Source: Alteromonas sp. BMJM2 (GTDB lineage Bacteria > Pseudomonadota > Gammaproteobacteria > Enterobacterales > Alteromonadaceae). From it: a DNA stretch of 64,000 bases. The position numbers and the translations under genes were made by a program. Below, piece by piece: positions 9,271 to 18,244 of this stretch. How positions within the stretch are numbered: the first letter of the stretch is position 1; each line of letters starts with the position of its first letter. The stretch covers positions 548,923 to 612,922 of the forward strand of contig NZ_JAPVOT010000001.1 in the NCBI RefSeq assembly GCF_027257845.1, in the 5' to 3' direction. The notes beneath the pieces were generated by a model that saw only the letters and a program-made list of their open reading frames with translations, searched no databases and had not been told where the DNA came from.

Positions 9271-9834
9271 TTAGGCCGCAAGGGCGCGAATGAGCTGTGA
9301 GAAGGTTGGCTTGTCTTGCACATCAAGAGGAGCCTTCAGTTTACGAGCAATATCGCTAACGCTGATTACCCCCCGAACTTCGTGAGTTCCTCTGTCGAGC
9401 ACTAGGCAGTGATGTTGGCCGTAATCTTTTAGCGTTTCAATAACGTCACCCACCGACGATTTTGCTAGTTCAGTATAATCAAATGACATTAGCGACGTTT
9501 TGTCTTGCATAAAATCACGCACCACTAAGCTATCTCTCGGTATTTGTAATTCAGCAACTTGCCTTACAATATGCTGTTCATGAACGTCTTGAGACGTAAT
9601 AATGCCTGAAAACGCGTTACTCGCATTAACCACTAACATCATTCGAACGTGTGATTGACGCATTATATTTTCAACTCTTGTGGCCAGAGCATTTTCATCA
9701 ATTACCAGCGGCATATACTGCTTGAAGTCGGTAAATACGGACATTGCAGATGAGGTTAAAGTTACTTTGCTTTCAATTACAGGCCATGCAAGACGGTCTG
9801 CTGCATCAGTTTTATGAAGTTGTAAGGTATGCAT
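9271..9834 (-). CDS. CBS-domain pair protein
   Basis: A 187-aa protein made of two CBS modules: residues about 42-95 (SHVRMMLVVNASNAFSGIIT) and about 105-172 (HHCLVLDRGTHEVRGVISVS), preceded by about 40 residues of unknown fold. CBS pairs (Bateman modules) bind adenosine nucleotides and usually regulate an attached or partner protein; here there is no attached catalytic domain. The minus-strand leader has a strong GGGGAAGG ribosome binding site just upstream of the ATG at 9834. Related in architecture, though not in sequence, to the stand-alone CBS gene at 11974. The partner is unknown. Confidence 0.8.
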   Translation of the reverse strand: MHTLQLHKTDAADRLAWPVIESKVTLTSSAMSVFTDFKQYMPLVIDENALATRVENIMRQSHVRMMLVVNASNAFSGIITSQDVHEQHIVRQVAELQIPRDSLVVRDFMQDKTSLMSFDYTELAKSSVGDVIETLKDYGQHHCLVLDRGTHEVRGVISVSDIARKLKAPLDVQDKPTFSQLIRALAA

Positions 9835-9887
9835 TACCTTCCCCTTAATGTAGTAAACAAATTTTAAAATGAGATGAACGGTTTTGT

Positions 9888-10175
9888 TTAACTGCGTTGG
9901 GGTGGGGCTCTAATGAGATGTGCCGGACAGCTTGCAACATCGTTGTAAACACAAGCAAAAGCACTAGCGTTATTTTGTTGAATGCTGACGATATACGTGT
10001 AATTTAATACAGAGGTGTCGTCGATGTCATCATAGTCGCCTGCTTGTTCTGCGGACGAATAAGGTGAAACGGATTCGCTATAATTTACTTGTGAAACATC
10101 ATTGCCTAACGCGTCATCGGTACCATTTTCGGGTACAAATAATGAAAGCGTAAGAAGCAGTAATAATAAATTCAA
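9888..10175 (-). CDS. Small putatively secreted protein of unknown function
   Basis: A 95-aa frame beginning at TTG with CTGGAG 7 nt upstream. The first ~14 residues are a hydrophobic leucine run (MNLLLLLLTLSLFV), compatible with an export signal though lacking the usual positive charge. The remainder is acidic and Ser/Tyr/Asp-rich (YDDIDDTSVLNYTY) with two Cys near the C-terminus that could form a disulfide. I do not recognise the family. It lies upstream of the CBS-domain gene on the same strand, 53 nt away, so co-transcription is possible. Moderately doubtful. Confidence 0.45.
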   Translation of the reverse strand: MNLLLLLLTLSLFVPENGTDDALGNDVSQVNYSESVSPYSSAEQAGDYDDIDDTSVLNYTYIVSIQQNNASAFACVYNDVASCPAHLIRAPPQRS

Positions 10176-10482
10176 AAGTAAAACTCCAGCTCAAAAGGGT
10201 AGGGTGCCTTTCCTTAGTGTTAATATAGGTATGTTTTGTTTTCAAAGTAGGCCGTTTTGTCGTAATTTTTGAGCGATGTATCGTATATTGGGCGCTAAGC
10301 GGGCCGCGCACTAGCAAATAAGCGAGAGAGCGAGTAAGAAAGCGCATAGGAAAGAGAGTAGAAGAAACTTTTTCTTGAGTTGAGAAGCTAAAGCGACGCT
10401 GAAAAAATGCCAGTCGCTATTTTCGACTGGCATTATTAACGTGCTTTTGGGTAGAAAGAGCGCAGTGGGTTATTTTTTTGTG
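10176..10482. other. Intergenic region between asd and a small secreted-protein gene
   Basis: Contains the asd terminator (10402-10434). Upstream of the small secreted-protein gene is a purine-rich stretch with repeated GCGAGAGAGCGAG-like words (10320-10365). No gene is supported. Confidence 0.4.
10402..10434 (-). terminator. Rho-independent terminator of asd
   Basis: AATGCCAGTCG (10406-10416) and CGACTGGCATT (10424-10434) form a perfect 11-bp stem with a 7-nt loop; on the minus strand it is followed by a T-run (complement of the A-run at 10402-10407). Confidence 0.92.
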
Positions 10483-11637
10483 CTACTTTTCCAGAACTAT
10501 GCGCAGCATTCTGCGTAGTGGCTCTGCGGCACCCCACAAGAGCTGATCGCCTACGGTGAAAGCGGAAATATATTCTGGCCCCATTGTAAGTTTACGAATT
10601 CGACCAACAGGTATGGTTAATGTACCGGTTACCTTGGCAGGGGTAAGCTCCTGCATAGTGGCGTCTCTATCATTAGGCACAACTTTTACCCATTCATTGT
10701 GTGATGCCAAAATGGTTTCTATTTCCTCTACAGGAAGGTCTTTTTTAAGCTTAATGGTAATGGCCTGACTGTGGCAACGCATTGCACCGACTCGAACGCA
10801 GATACCGTCGATAGGTATTTCTTTTTGCGCAGTGTTACTGATGCCCAATATTTTATTTGCCTCAGCTTGCGCCTTCCATTCTTCACGGCTTTGCCCAGAT
10901 GGTAACTGAGAGTCGATGTAAGGGATAAGGCTGCCCGCTAGCGGTACGCCAAATTGTTCACTAGGGTAATCGTCGCTGCGAATAAACTCTGCCACTTGTT
11001 GGTCGATATCAAGAATGGCGGTTGCTGGGTCTTCAACGCTGGCTTTTACGTTGTCAGAAATAGCGCCCATTTGCGAGATAAGCTCTCGCATGTGTTTAGC
11101 GCCAGAACCCGATGCAGCTTGATAGGTCATTGGCGATGCCCATTCAACTAAATCTTTTTCAAACAGACCGCCAAGTGCTAACAACATCAATGAGACGGTG
11201 CAGTTGCCGCCCACAAAGGTGCGAATTCCAGCATCGATGCCAGAAGCAATTTCATTGTTATTAACGGGGTCGAGCACGATAATAGCATCGTCTTTCATTC
11301 GAAGTGCAGACGCCGCATCTATCCAATACCCATTCCACCCTGTTGCGCGTAAGTCTTCGTAAACGGCCTTTGTATAATCACCGCCCTGGCACGTAATAAT
11401 AATATCTTGTTGACAAAGCGCGTCGATATCGAAGGCATCTTCTAATACACTATTTCCGTTATTAGCACCTTCGCCAGCGTTACCCTTACCAAAAACTGGG
11501 GCAGGTGTGCCCTTTTGTGAGGTGGTAAAAAAGGTGGGCTCAATATGCGCAAAATCGTTTTCTTCCTGCATGCGCTGCATTAATACTGAGCCAACCATAC
11601 CGCGCCAGCCCACTAAACCTACTTTTTGTTGTGCCAT
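10483..11637 (-). CDS. asd: Aspartate-semialdehyde dehydrogenase
   Basis: Reduces aspartyl-4-phosphate to aspartate semialdehyde, the branch point to lysine/diaminopimelate, threonine and methionine. The N-terminus has the NADP-binding [10 protein letters not shown] motif; Cys146 in [10 protein letters not shown] is the acyl-enzyme nucleophile. [17 protein letters not shown] and [17 protein letters not shown] carry further active-site residues, including a His. The 384-aa length and style match the gammaproteobacterial Asd type (E. coli 367 aa). Single gene with its own terminator; no lysine-riboswitch-like leader is apparent in the 336 nt upstream. Confidence 0.96.
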   Translation of the reverse strand: MAQQKVGLVGWRGMVGSVLMQRMQEENDFAHIEPTFFTTSQKGTPAPVFGKGNAGEGANNGNSVLEDAFDIDALCQQDIIITCQGGDYTKAVYEDLRATGWNGYWIDAASALRMKDDAIIVLDPVNNNEIASGIDAGIRTFVGGNCTVSLMLLALGGLFEKDLVEWASPMTYQAASGSGAKHMRELISQMGAISDNVKASVEDPATAILDIDQQVAEFIRSDDYPSEQFGVPLAGSLIPYIDSQLPSGQSREEWKAQAEANKILGISNTAQKEIPIDGICVRVGAMRCHSQAITIKLKKDLPVEEIETILASHNEWVKVVPNDRDATMQELTPAKVTGTLTIPVGRIRKLTMGPEYISAFTVGDQLLWGAAEPLRRMLRIVLEK

Positions 11638-11973
11638 TGAATTGAGAACCCTTGTTGCTAAAATGATAAGTACGGGCTTTCATTAATCGAGAAATTACGC
11701 ATGAAAACCTCTGTTGCAGTATGCAAAGCACACACTGCTATGTGCCTGTCGTTTTTATTTTTATGTTCGCAGTTTAAGGGTTATTGCGGGCGCTTACTAG
11801 CGGGTTTTTATACATAATCCTTTCGATTTATTACTTTATTTTTTACTCATTTGTGACTTTGATTTATTGAGCTTTACGTGAGAGGCAGTACCCCTTGTAT
11901 GTATTAGATACATTTTTTATGCTCAAAACTTATCGGATCAAAAAATTAAAATAAAACAACGAGAGCTTTAAAT
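11638..11973. other. Divergent intergenic region between asd and a CBS-domain gene
   Basis: 336 bp of AT-rich sequence carrying the promoters of asd (minus) and the CBS gene (plus). I see no convincing -35/-10 pair, riboswitch or small gene. Confidence 0.4.
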
Positions 11974-12393
11974 ATGAGTGTTGCAAATATAATGTCTAAA
12001 CGCGTGGTAAGCGTTTATATGGATGACAGCTTACAGTCTTTGCGCGAACTGTTTACTGCAACGGGCTTTCATCACTTGGTGGTGGTGCATGACAACAAAC
12101 TACAGGGTATTATTTCGGACAGAGACTTACTAAAAGCCGTTAGCCCCTTTGTTGATACTATCAGTGAGCGAATGGCCGATAGAGCAACATTGGACAAAAG
12201 GGCGCATCAGATAATGACCCGAGAGGTTATTACGCTGTCTCCAGAATCATCAATTTTCACCGCTATTGAGCTATTCAATAGCAACAAAATATCCTGTATT
12301 CCCATTGTTGATGAAAAGTCTCAGCCTGTCGGTATGGTGTCTTGGCGCGATGTGATGCGCTTTATGCAGCAGCGTGTTGAATCGAAGCGGTAA
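11974..12393 (+). CDS. Stand-alone CBS-domain pair protein
   Basis: A 139-aa protein consisting almost only of two CBS modules: residues about 1-60 (VANIMSKRVVSVYMDDSL ... GIISDRDLLKAV) and about 75-135 (IMTREVITLSPESSIFTA ... PVGMVSWRDVMRFM). The D-x-D-R-D-like ends (SDRDLL, SWRDVM) are typical nucleotide-binding loops. It probably works as an adenylate-sensing regulator of an unknown partner. GAGAG precedes the ATG. Convergent with the RND pump, separated by a terminator hairpin. Confidence 0.85.
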   Translation: MSVANIMSKRVVSVYMDDSLQSLRELFTATGFHHLVVVHDNKLQGIISDRDLLKAVSPFVDTISERMADRATLDKRAHQIMTREVITLSPESSIFTAIELFNSNKISCIPIVDEKSQPVGMVSWRDVMRFMQQRVESKR

Positions 12394-12442
12394 CGCTGCG
12401 ATAGGTTGGCGAGAGTGCGTTTTTAAACAACCAGAAAACAAA

Positions 12443-12492
12443 AAAGCGGCCAGTCCACTAGCTGGGGGCACTTCAGGAACTTTGGCCGCTTT
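12443..12492. terminator. Bidirectional terminator hairpin
   Basis: AAAGCGGCCA (12443-12452) pairs perfectly with TGGCCGCTTT (12483-12492); the loop is 30 nt. A-run before and T-run after allow termination for both the CBS gene and the convergent RND operon. Confidence 0.75.
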
Positions 12493-12533
12493 ATTACTGT
12501 ATATCGCTTTCGCTCTTAGCCGTTACTTAACTC

Positions 12534-15500
12534 TTAAGATTTACGGTAGCTTACCTTAAATAACAGGCTATAGAGAACCGGTACAGCGATAAGCGTTAGC
12601 ACGGTAGCGAAAGACAGTCCACCCATAATGGTAACCGCCATATCCGCAAAGAATGGGTCGAACAACAGCGGCGCCATACCTAAAATAGTGGTTACAGCAG
12701 CTAATGCGACGGGTCTAACACGGCTTAAGGTGGCTTCTACAATGGCTTTTCTGATGGCTAGCCCTTCTTCAATTTGAAGATCAATCTCTTCAATCAATAC
12801 AATGGCATTTTTAATCAGCATACCAAACAAGCTTAAAAAGCCAAGTAGCGACATAAAGCCAAAGGGCATGTCGGTTGCTAGCAAACCAGAAACCACACCT
12901 ACGACGGCCATTGGCACTACTAGCCATATAATAAGCGGCTGTCTAGCATGACCAAATAGAAGCACTGATATGATAAACATCACTAAAAAGCCTGCTGGTA
13001 GCCCAGCGCCCAACGCTTTTTGAGCATCTCCAGAGCTTTCAAATTCACCACCCCATTCAAGATGGTAGCCTGGCGGCAATTCAATAGACTCAACCACAGG
13101 ACGTATTCTCTCGAATGCCTTTGCAGCGGTTTCATCAGGACCTGGTTCACCTTCAACAGTGATCGTACGAAGGCGATTTCGTCGATGAATTCGCATTTCT
13201 TCGGTAATGAGTTCGAGACCTTTTGACACCTGTGTGAATGGCACATATTGGCGTTGCTGTGACGACCACACCTGTGACTCGCGAATAGACTGAAGTTCAG
13301 TGTCTTCTGCCTTACCCATTTTGGCCATAATACTGTACGCATAGTCGCCGTCTTGCACCGTTCCAAGCTGTACGCCGCTACTTGCATATTGCACCGTTTG
13401 GCTAAAGTCAGAATGAGAAACGCCTGCAATACCTGCGTTGTAATTGTCGTATTGAGTATTAATGGCAAAGCCTTTCTCTCGCCAGTTGTGGCGCACATCA
13501 ATAATTTGCTCATCGTCAAAGAACAGCGCCTTTGCTTGCTCTGCCAACTCTCTTAACACTTCTGCATCAGGACCTGAAAAGCGAGCCTCTAATTTTGCGC
13601 CCGACCCAGGGCCAAACTGCATGCGCTCCATATAAAAGTTTGCATCAAAGTCTAAGTCGTTAAGTTTATCTGCAAGATTCTCTTGAATAGAGGGAATAGC
13701 ATCGAGTGTTTTTGCCCGTACCATGAAAAATGCATAGTTTTCGTTAGCGCTTTTTGGGGCATAGGTCAAAGTAAAGCGATCCGCACCTTGGCCTATAAAG
13801 GTGGTAACCGCGGTGACATTTTCCATACCAAGAATGCGCTTTTCAGCTTGCTGAGCTATTTCTTCAGTAGCGCGAATGTCGCGGTCTTGTGGCCCCCAAT
13901 AATGAACAAAAAACAAAGGCGCATTCGACGGTGGGAAAAAGCCTTGTTTCACCATACCAAAGCTGCCGTAAGCCACAACGGTAATAACGACGAGGGCTGC
14001 TATGGTTATCCAGCGAAATTCAAGGGCTTTTAATAGTGCGTTTTTAAAAGCACTAAGCATGGCAGTTGGCTTGTCGTTTTCACCTTGGGACATGCCTTTC
14101 CTATAAAAATAAGCACCTAGTACGGGAACTAGCGTTACGGCTAGCACCCAACTGATCATAAGCGACACGAGTACTACGGCAAACAGTGAGTAGAGGAATT
14201 CACCGGTGGCGTCATTTGATAAACCAATGCCTGAGAATGCGGCGATACCTATCACTGTTGCCCCTAATAATGGCCATTGAGTTCGTTTCACAATAAAGCT
14301 TGCTGCACTTTTTGCCGTTGTGCCCGTGGCCATTCTCAGCATCATGCCTTCTGCTACCACAATGGCGTTATCAACTAACATGCCCATGGCAATAACCATT
14401 GCGCCCAACGATATACGCTGAAGCTGAATACCCATTAGCCACATAATAAGGATTGTACCTAACACGGTAACAAGCAATACGGTTCCTACCACAACGCCTG
14501 AGCGCCAGCCCATGAACAGGCACAAGGTAAGAGTTACAACGGCGACCGACATGACAAGATTGGTGATAAAGCCGTCTACCGATTCGTCAACCACCGAGGC
14601 TTGGTCGTAAATAGGCGTAAGGGTAATTCCCACCGGTAGTTGCTTTAATAGTTCGTCGACTTTGGCATTAACTCGCTCGCCCACATCTACAATGTTGACG
14701 TCTGCTAATGCTGACACGCTTAGCGTTAATGCCTCGGCGCCATTGTAACGCACTAATACCGATTGAATATCTGCAGGCTCAAGCTTAAGCGTTGCAATAT
14801 CTGCAACACGTAACGAGCGATTAGTACCTGGAATCACCACAGATAAGTTAGATATTTCTTCTAGTTTATCGGGAGCACGCTCAACAATAATGCGTACATT
14901 TTTTTCATCTACTTTCACCCGGCCGCCGTTAAATGGGCGTAGATTATCTTGAAACAGTGAGGCTAAATCTGGGAAGGAAATACCTAAACCGGCAAGCTGA
15001 TAGGGGTCTATGTAGGCAACAATCTGTTCGTTTTGTACACCAGTAACATTCACCTTGGCCACGCCGTCTGTGGTAAGAAGGTCGCGGCGAATAATACGTG
15101 CAAACTCGCGAAGCTCACGGGTGTCGAAGTCAGGTGCACTTAGGGCGTAATACAAACCGTACACATCACCAAAGTCATCAAATACAACGGGGTCTTGAGT
15201 GCCAGTAGGAAGGGAGCTTGACGTATCCCGGATGCGCTTTCTTAGCTCATCCCATATTTGCGGCAGCACATCACTGTTGTAAGTACTTTTAACTTCAACG
15301 GTAATTTCAGATAGGCCTGGCGATGACACCGAGTTTACTTTCTTCAGCTGAGGCATTTGCTGAATAGCAATTTCTAATCGCTCTGTAACTTCTCTTTCTA
15401 CTTTTTGTGCACTTGCACCAGGGTAAGCGGTATACACTTTTACCTGTTTAATTGTAAATGCAGGGTCTTCTAGGCGTCCTATTTTGCTCATTGCCAAAAT

Positions 15501-15575
15501 GCCGCCTAAAAGCAGTATCACCACCATTAGCCAGACATTAACCGGCTTATCAATTGAAAAGCGTGCTATATCCAT
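12534..15575 (-). CDS. RND efflux transporter permease (HAE-1/AcrB-like)
   Basis: A 1013-aa inner-membrane proton-drug antiporter with the RND layout: TM1, a large periplasmic loop, TM2-6, TM7, a second loop, TM8-12. It starts MDIARFSIDKPVNVWLMV. TM4 reads AMGMLVDNAIVVAEGM: the first Asp of the AcrB Asp-Asp pair is present, the second is Asn, a variant found in some RND subfamilies. The adaptor gene lies 3 nt upstream and a TetR gene is divergent, so this is a regulated two-gene efflux operon; no TolC-type outer-membrane gene is adjacent, so a general TolC is probably shared. Substrates cannot be read from sequence. Confidence 0.93.
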   Translation of the reverse strand: MDIARFSIDKPVNVWLMVVILLLGGILAMSKIGRLEDPAFTIKQVKVYTAYPGASAQKVEREVTERLEIAIQQMPQLKKVNSVSSPGLSEITVEVKSTYNSDVLPQIWDELRKRIRDTSSSLPTGTQDPVVFDDFGDVYGLYYALSAPDFDTRELREFARIIRRDLLTTDGVAKVNVTGVQNEQIVAYIDPYQLAGLGISFPDLASLFQDNLRPFNGGRVKVDEKNVRIIVERAPDKLEEISNLSVVIPGTNRSLRVADIATLKLEPADIQSVLVRYNGAEALTLSVSALADVNIVDVGERVNAKVDELLKQLPVGITLTPIYDQASVVDESVDGFITNLVMSVAVVTLTLCLFMGWRSGVVVGTVLLVTVLGTILIMWLMGIQLQRISLGAMVIAMGMLVDNAIVVAEGMMLRMATGTTAKSAASFIVKRTQWPLLGATVIGIAAFSGIGLSNDATGEFLYSLFAVVLVSLMISWVLAVTLVPVLGAYFYRKGMSQGENDKPTAMLSAFKNALLKALEFRWITIAALVVITVVAYGSFGMVKQGFFPPSNAPLFFVHYWGPQDRDIRATEEIAQQAEKRILGMENVTAVTTFIGQGADRFTLTYAPKSANENYAFFMVRAKTLDAIPSIQENLADKLNDLDFDANFYMERMQFGPGSGAKLEARFSGPDAEVLRELAEQAKALFFDDEQIIDVRHNWREKGFAINTQYDNYNAGIAGVSHSDFSQTVQYASSGVQLGTVQDGDYAYSIMAKMGKAEDTELQSIRESQVWSSQQRQYVPFTQVSKGLELITEEMRIHRRNRLRTITVEGEPGPDETAAKAFERIRPVVESIELPPGYHLEWGGEFESSGDAQKALGAGLPAGFLVMFIISVLLFGHARQPLIIWLVVPMAVVGVVSGLLATDMPFGFMSLLGFLSLFGMLIKNAIVLIEEIDLQIEEGLAIRKAIVEATLSRVRPVALAAVTTILGMAPLLFDPFFADMAVTIMGGLSFATVLTLIAVPVLYSLLFKVSYRKS

Positions 15576-15578
15576 GAA

Positions 15579-16652
15579 TTACTTCTCTCCTTTATAGGGA
15601 AGTACTTTCATATCAGCAGTCATTTTCGTTGCACCAGCAGACACAACTCGCTGACCCAGGCTAATATCGCCTTCGATGATGGCAAGCTCGTTCTCAATAT
15701 GCTTTACGTTCACCGTTTGCTTGTTAACGCGGCTGGTGGTTTTATCAAAAATCCACACTGCAAACCCATTGTTCTCATCACCCACCAAGGACTTAACCGG
15801 GACTACAAGGCCCTCTGGGTACATTGAGCCCTGCAGGCTTACCTTAACAATGGCGCGAGCGCCTGGTGTTAGCGGTAATTCATCGCGAGGTTCCATGGCA
15901 AAAACAACTTCATAGGTTTGTGATACCGGATCGGGTTGAGTAGAGTGTTCTACATAGCTAACCGGATACCATTGGCTTCTATTGGTGGCAAGTGTGGCGC
16001 TAGCTTGCTTGATACCACGGCCTAAATTTGCGGTAAGCAAACGCTCAGGAACATTAATATTAAAGTATATTTTTGACACGTCTTGAAGGCGAGCAATAGG
16101 CGTACCTGCTGCAACAAAGCTATTATTCTCTACCAAACGCTGAGACAGTTTGGCATCAAAGGGCGCGTACAACTGTGTGTAGCTTAAGTCTTGCTCTGCG
16201 TTTCTAAGGTCTAGCATTGCTAGCTCATACGATGTTTTTGCCGAATCTAATGTGCTTTGAGCCACTAGTTTTTGTGCAAACATCTTTTCTATGCGGTTAA
16301 GCTCACGCTCAGATTGCTCTAAGCGAGTTTTGGATTCTTCCATGCGACGTTCAAAGGGCTTTCTGTCTATGGTTGCAAGTAGTTTGCCTTTTTCAATATC
16401 GTTGCCGGTGACTAGGTCGGTTTGAATTAGGCGCCCTGAAACCTCAAAACTCAAATCTACGGTCTTTACGGCAGATACCACTGCCGGAAACGTAAACTCA
16501 TCAAAATTTGGAATATTACTCACATCGGCAAGCTTCACGTAGCGTGGTGAGTCAGGTTCTGATGTTTCACTTTTTTCAGACGTGCACGCAGCAAGTGTGA
16601 AAAAGGTGAGGGCTGTGATAATAGCGGTACGAGAGATTCGCATCATGGACAT
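15579..16652 (-). CDS. RND efflux periplasmic adaptor (membrane fusion lipoprotein)
   Basis: A 357-aa HlyD/AcrA-type adaptor that bridges the permease and an outer-membrane channel. The signal sequence ends in the lipobox LAAC (residues about 19-22), so it is lipid-anchored. Barrel-sandwich halves (SFEVSGRLIQTDLVTGNDIE; YTQLYAPFDAKLSQRLVENN) flank an alpha-hairpin (about residues 95-150). First gene of the adaptor-permease operon, expressed from the region with two candidate TetR operators. MSMMRIS gives several Met options; the outermost is used. Confidence 0.92.
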   Translation of the reverse strand: MSMMRISRTAIITALTFFTLAACTSEKSETSEPDSPRYVKLADVSNIPNFDEFTFPAVVSAVKTVDLSFEVSGRLIQTDLVTGNDIEKGKLLATIDRKPFERRMEESKTRLEQSERELNRIEKMFAQKLVAQSTLDSAKTSYELAMLDLRNAEQDLSYTQLYAPFDAKLSQRLVENNSFVAAGTPIARLQDVSKIYFNINVPERLLTANLGRGIKQASATLATNRSQWYPVSYVEHSTQPDPVSQTYEVVFAMEPRDELPLTPGARAIVKVSLQGSMYPEGLVVPVKSLVGDENNGFAVWIFDKTTSRVNKQTVNVKHIENELAIIEGDISLGQRVVSAGATKMTADMKVLPYKGEK

Positions 16653-16729
16653 AGTGTTTTGTAATCCATATTAAGTAAGTAAATGGGAGCAGAAGAAACA
16701 GGGAATACCGACAAGAGTTTCTTCATAAA

Positions 16730-16787
16730 GTAAACTAATGAGTGCATTTTAGTTTGGTCACATTGAAAAGTAAACTGTTCAGTGTAA
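16730..16787. promoter_or_regulatory. Two candidate TetR operators between the RND operon and tetR
   Basis: GTAAACTaatgAGTGCA (16730-16746) and GTAAACTgttcAGTGTA (16770-16786) share the pattern GTAAACT-N4-AGTG-N-A, with an ACT-N4-AGT palindromic core, spaced 40 bp centre to centre. This is the size and symmetry of a TetR-family operator. Placement in the 168-bp divergent region fits repression of both promoters. Seen: the repeated motif. Inferred: TetR binding. Confidence 0.65.
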
Positions 16788-16820
16788 AATGGGTGTCAAT
16801 ATTCATTAAGACTTTATTAA

Positions 16821-17432
16821 ATGACCGACACTACACGTAAGCGAAGCGATAAAAAGCGCGAAGCGATTATTCAAGCCGCGACTCAAGCATTTCAAGAGTT
16901 TGGGGTTAACGGCACCAGTATGGATAAACTGGCCGAGCTAGCGCAGGTGTCGAAGCGAACGGTATACAACCATTTTTCGAAAAAAGAAGAATTGGTGATG
17001 CATTTAATCAAAGAGCAATGGAAGAGCGCTTTGGTGAATATTGGCGTTGAGTATCAGTGTGATTTACCGCTCAACGGGCAGTTAGAAGAGCTTGTTTTTC
17101 AAGAAGTCACGTTTATGTGTAGCGAGGGTCACTTAGAGTTAGCCCGCGTTGCCATAGGGCATTTTTTTTACGAACCAGAAAAGCTGAAAGACGAAGTTGC
17201 GCAACTTAAAGCGCAAGAGTCGTCGTTACATCGCTGGCTTAAAGCGGGTAAAGCAGATGGTCGAATGTCGTTTGACGACTTAGAGCAAGTGGTTAATGAG
17301 ATAGACAGCTTAATTAAAGGGCAGTGTTTTTGGCCGCAGCTGTTTAAGATAGAAGACACATTGAGTGAAGACGACAAGCGGCGAATTACCAAAAATATTG
17401 TCGCCTTAGTGTTATGCAGATACTCAACGTAG
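16821..17432 (+). CDS. TetR/AcrR family transcriptional repressor
   Basis: A 203-aa one-component regulator. The N-terminal helix-turn-helix is clear: REAIIQAATQAFQEFGVNGT then MDKLAELAQVSKRTVYNHF and SKKEELVMHL. The C-terminal ligand domain is of the AefR-like type by general style. Divergent from the adaptor-permease operon with two repeated palindromes between, so it very probably represses that pump until a ligand binds. Confidence 0.92.
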   Translation: MTDTTRKRSDKKREAIIQAATQAFQEFGVNGTSMDKLAELAQVSKRTVYNHFSKKEELVMHLIKEQWKSALVNIGVEYQCDLPLNGQLEELVFQEVTFMCSEGHLELARVAIGHFFYEPEKLKDEVAQLKAQESSLHRWLKAGKADGRMSFDDLEQVVNEIDSLIKGQCFWPQLFKIEDTLSEDDKRRITKNIVALVLCRYST

Positions 17433-17625
17433 GTTTGCGATGTGGCGCCTATGCGTAATTTTTTGTTCTGTACACGCTGATGCCAATGCATCTTTATCAA
17501 TAAGCCACTGTCAAATCTCGGCTTAAAATGCACAACTCGCAATAAACGCTGACCACAACTGTGTCAATTGAGTGCGTATGTCATTACTATCGCCAACCGC
17601 AGTGGCCAGTTAATTCAATAGATCT

Positions 17626-18117
17626 TTATTGCCCATTTTTTGCGAAGTTTACGAGAGTATCGCCATCCATTCTGTAGCCTAACCATTCACTTTTCGCTTT
17701 CGCACCCAGTGATTCATAGAAATCGATAGCCGGTTTGTTCCAATCAAGTACGCTCCATTCAAAGCGACCACAATTTGATGTTACTGCAATATTCGCAAGG
17801 TGCTGAAGTAGGGCTTTACCAGCACCTAACCCACGAGATTGTGGGGAGACATAAAGGTCTTCTAAATAAAGCCCATTTTTGCCTTGCCACGTAGAGTAGT
17901 TAAAGAAGTACACAGCGAAACCAATTGGCGCACCATTATTTTCACAAATAACGCAATGCGCTGTGGCTTGTTCGCCAAATAGAGTGTGATGTAAGTCAGC
18001 TTCTGATGCTTCAACTTCGTGCTCAGCTTTTTCATAGATCGCAAGCTCTAGTATAAACTGGCGAATTTGATGGATATCTTGTGGCGTGGCTTGGCGAATG
18101 CTTAGCGCATTACTCAT
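17626..18117 (-). CDS. GNAT N-acetyltransferase, diamine/thialysine acetyltransferase-like
   Basis: A 163-aa single-domain acetyltransferase. YFFNYSTWQGKNGLYLEDLY is the signature seen in the spermidine/spermine and thialysine acetyltransferase (SSAT/SAT2) group, and SRGLGAGKALLQHLA is the acetyl-CoA pyrophosphate loop; FEWSVLDWNKPAIDFYESLG completes the fold. Likely substrates are polyamines or amino-acid-like amines. Single gene. The assignment to the SSAT-like group is by motif, not by test. Confidence 0.85.
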   Translation of the reverse strand: MSNALSIRQATPQDIHQIRQFILELAIYEKAEHEVEASEADLHHTLFGEQATAHCVICENNGAPIGFAVYFFNYSTWQGKNGLYLEDLYVSPQSRGLGAGKALLQHLANIAVTSNCGRFEWSVLDWNKPAIDFYESLGAKAKSEWLGYRMDGDTLVNFAKNGQ

Positions 18118-18244
18118 GGCAATTCCTTATTTACTCTATAAAAAACGTCAACCTTAAAAATAAGGCTGACATTTGCTCAGGGCGTTTTATCTATGTTAAA
18201 CGTTTTTGCAGCGCTCTGTGCGCTATTTAAACAAGGCCCAAAGG

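Noticed and set aside
12983..13519. A 178-codon minus-strand frame inside the first RND permease gene
   Set aside because: Shadow frame of a clear permease gene in another reading frame; no ribosome binding site or family resemblance.
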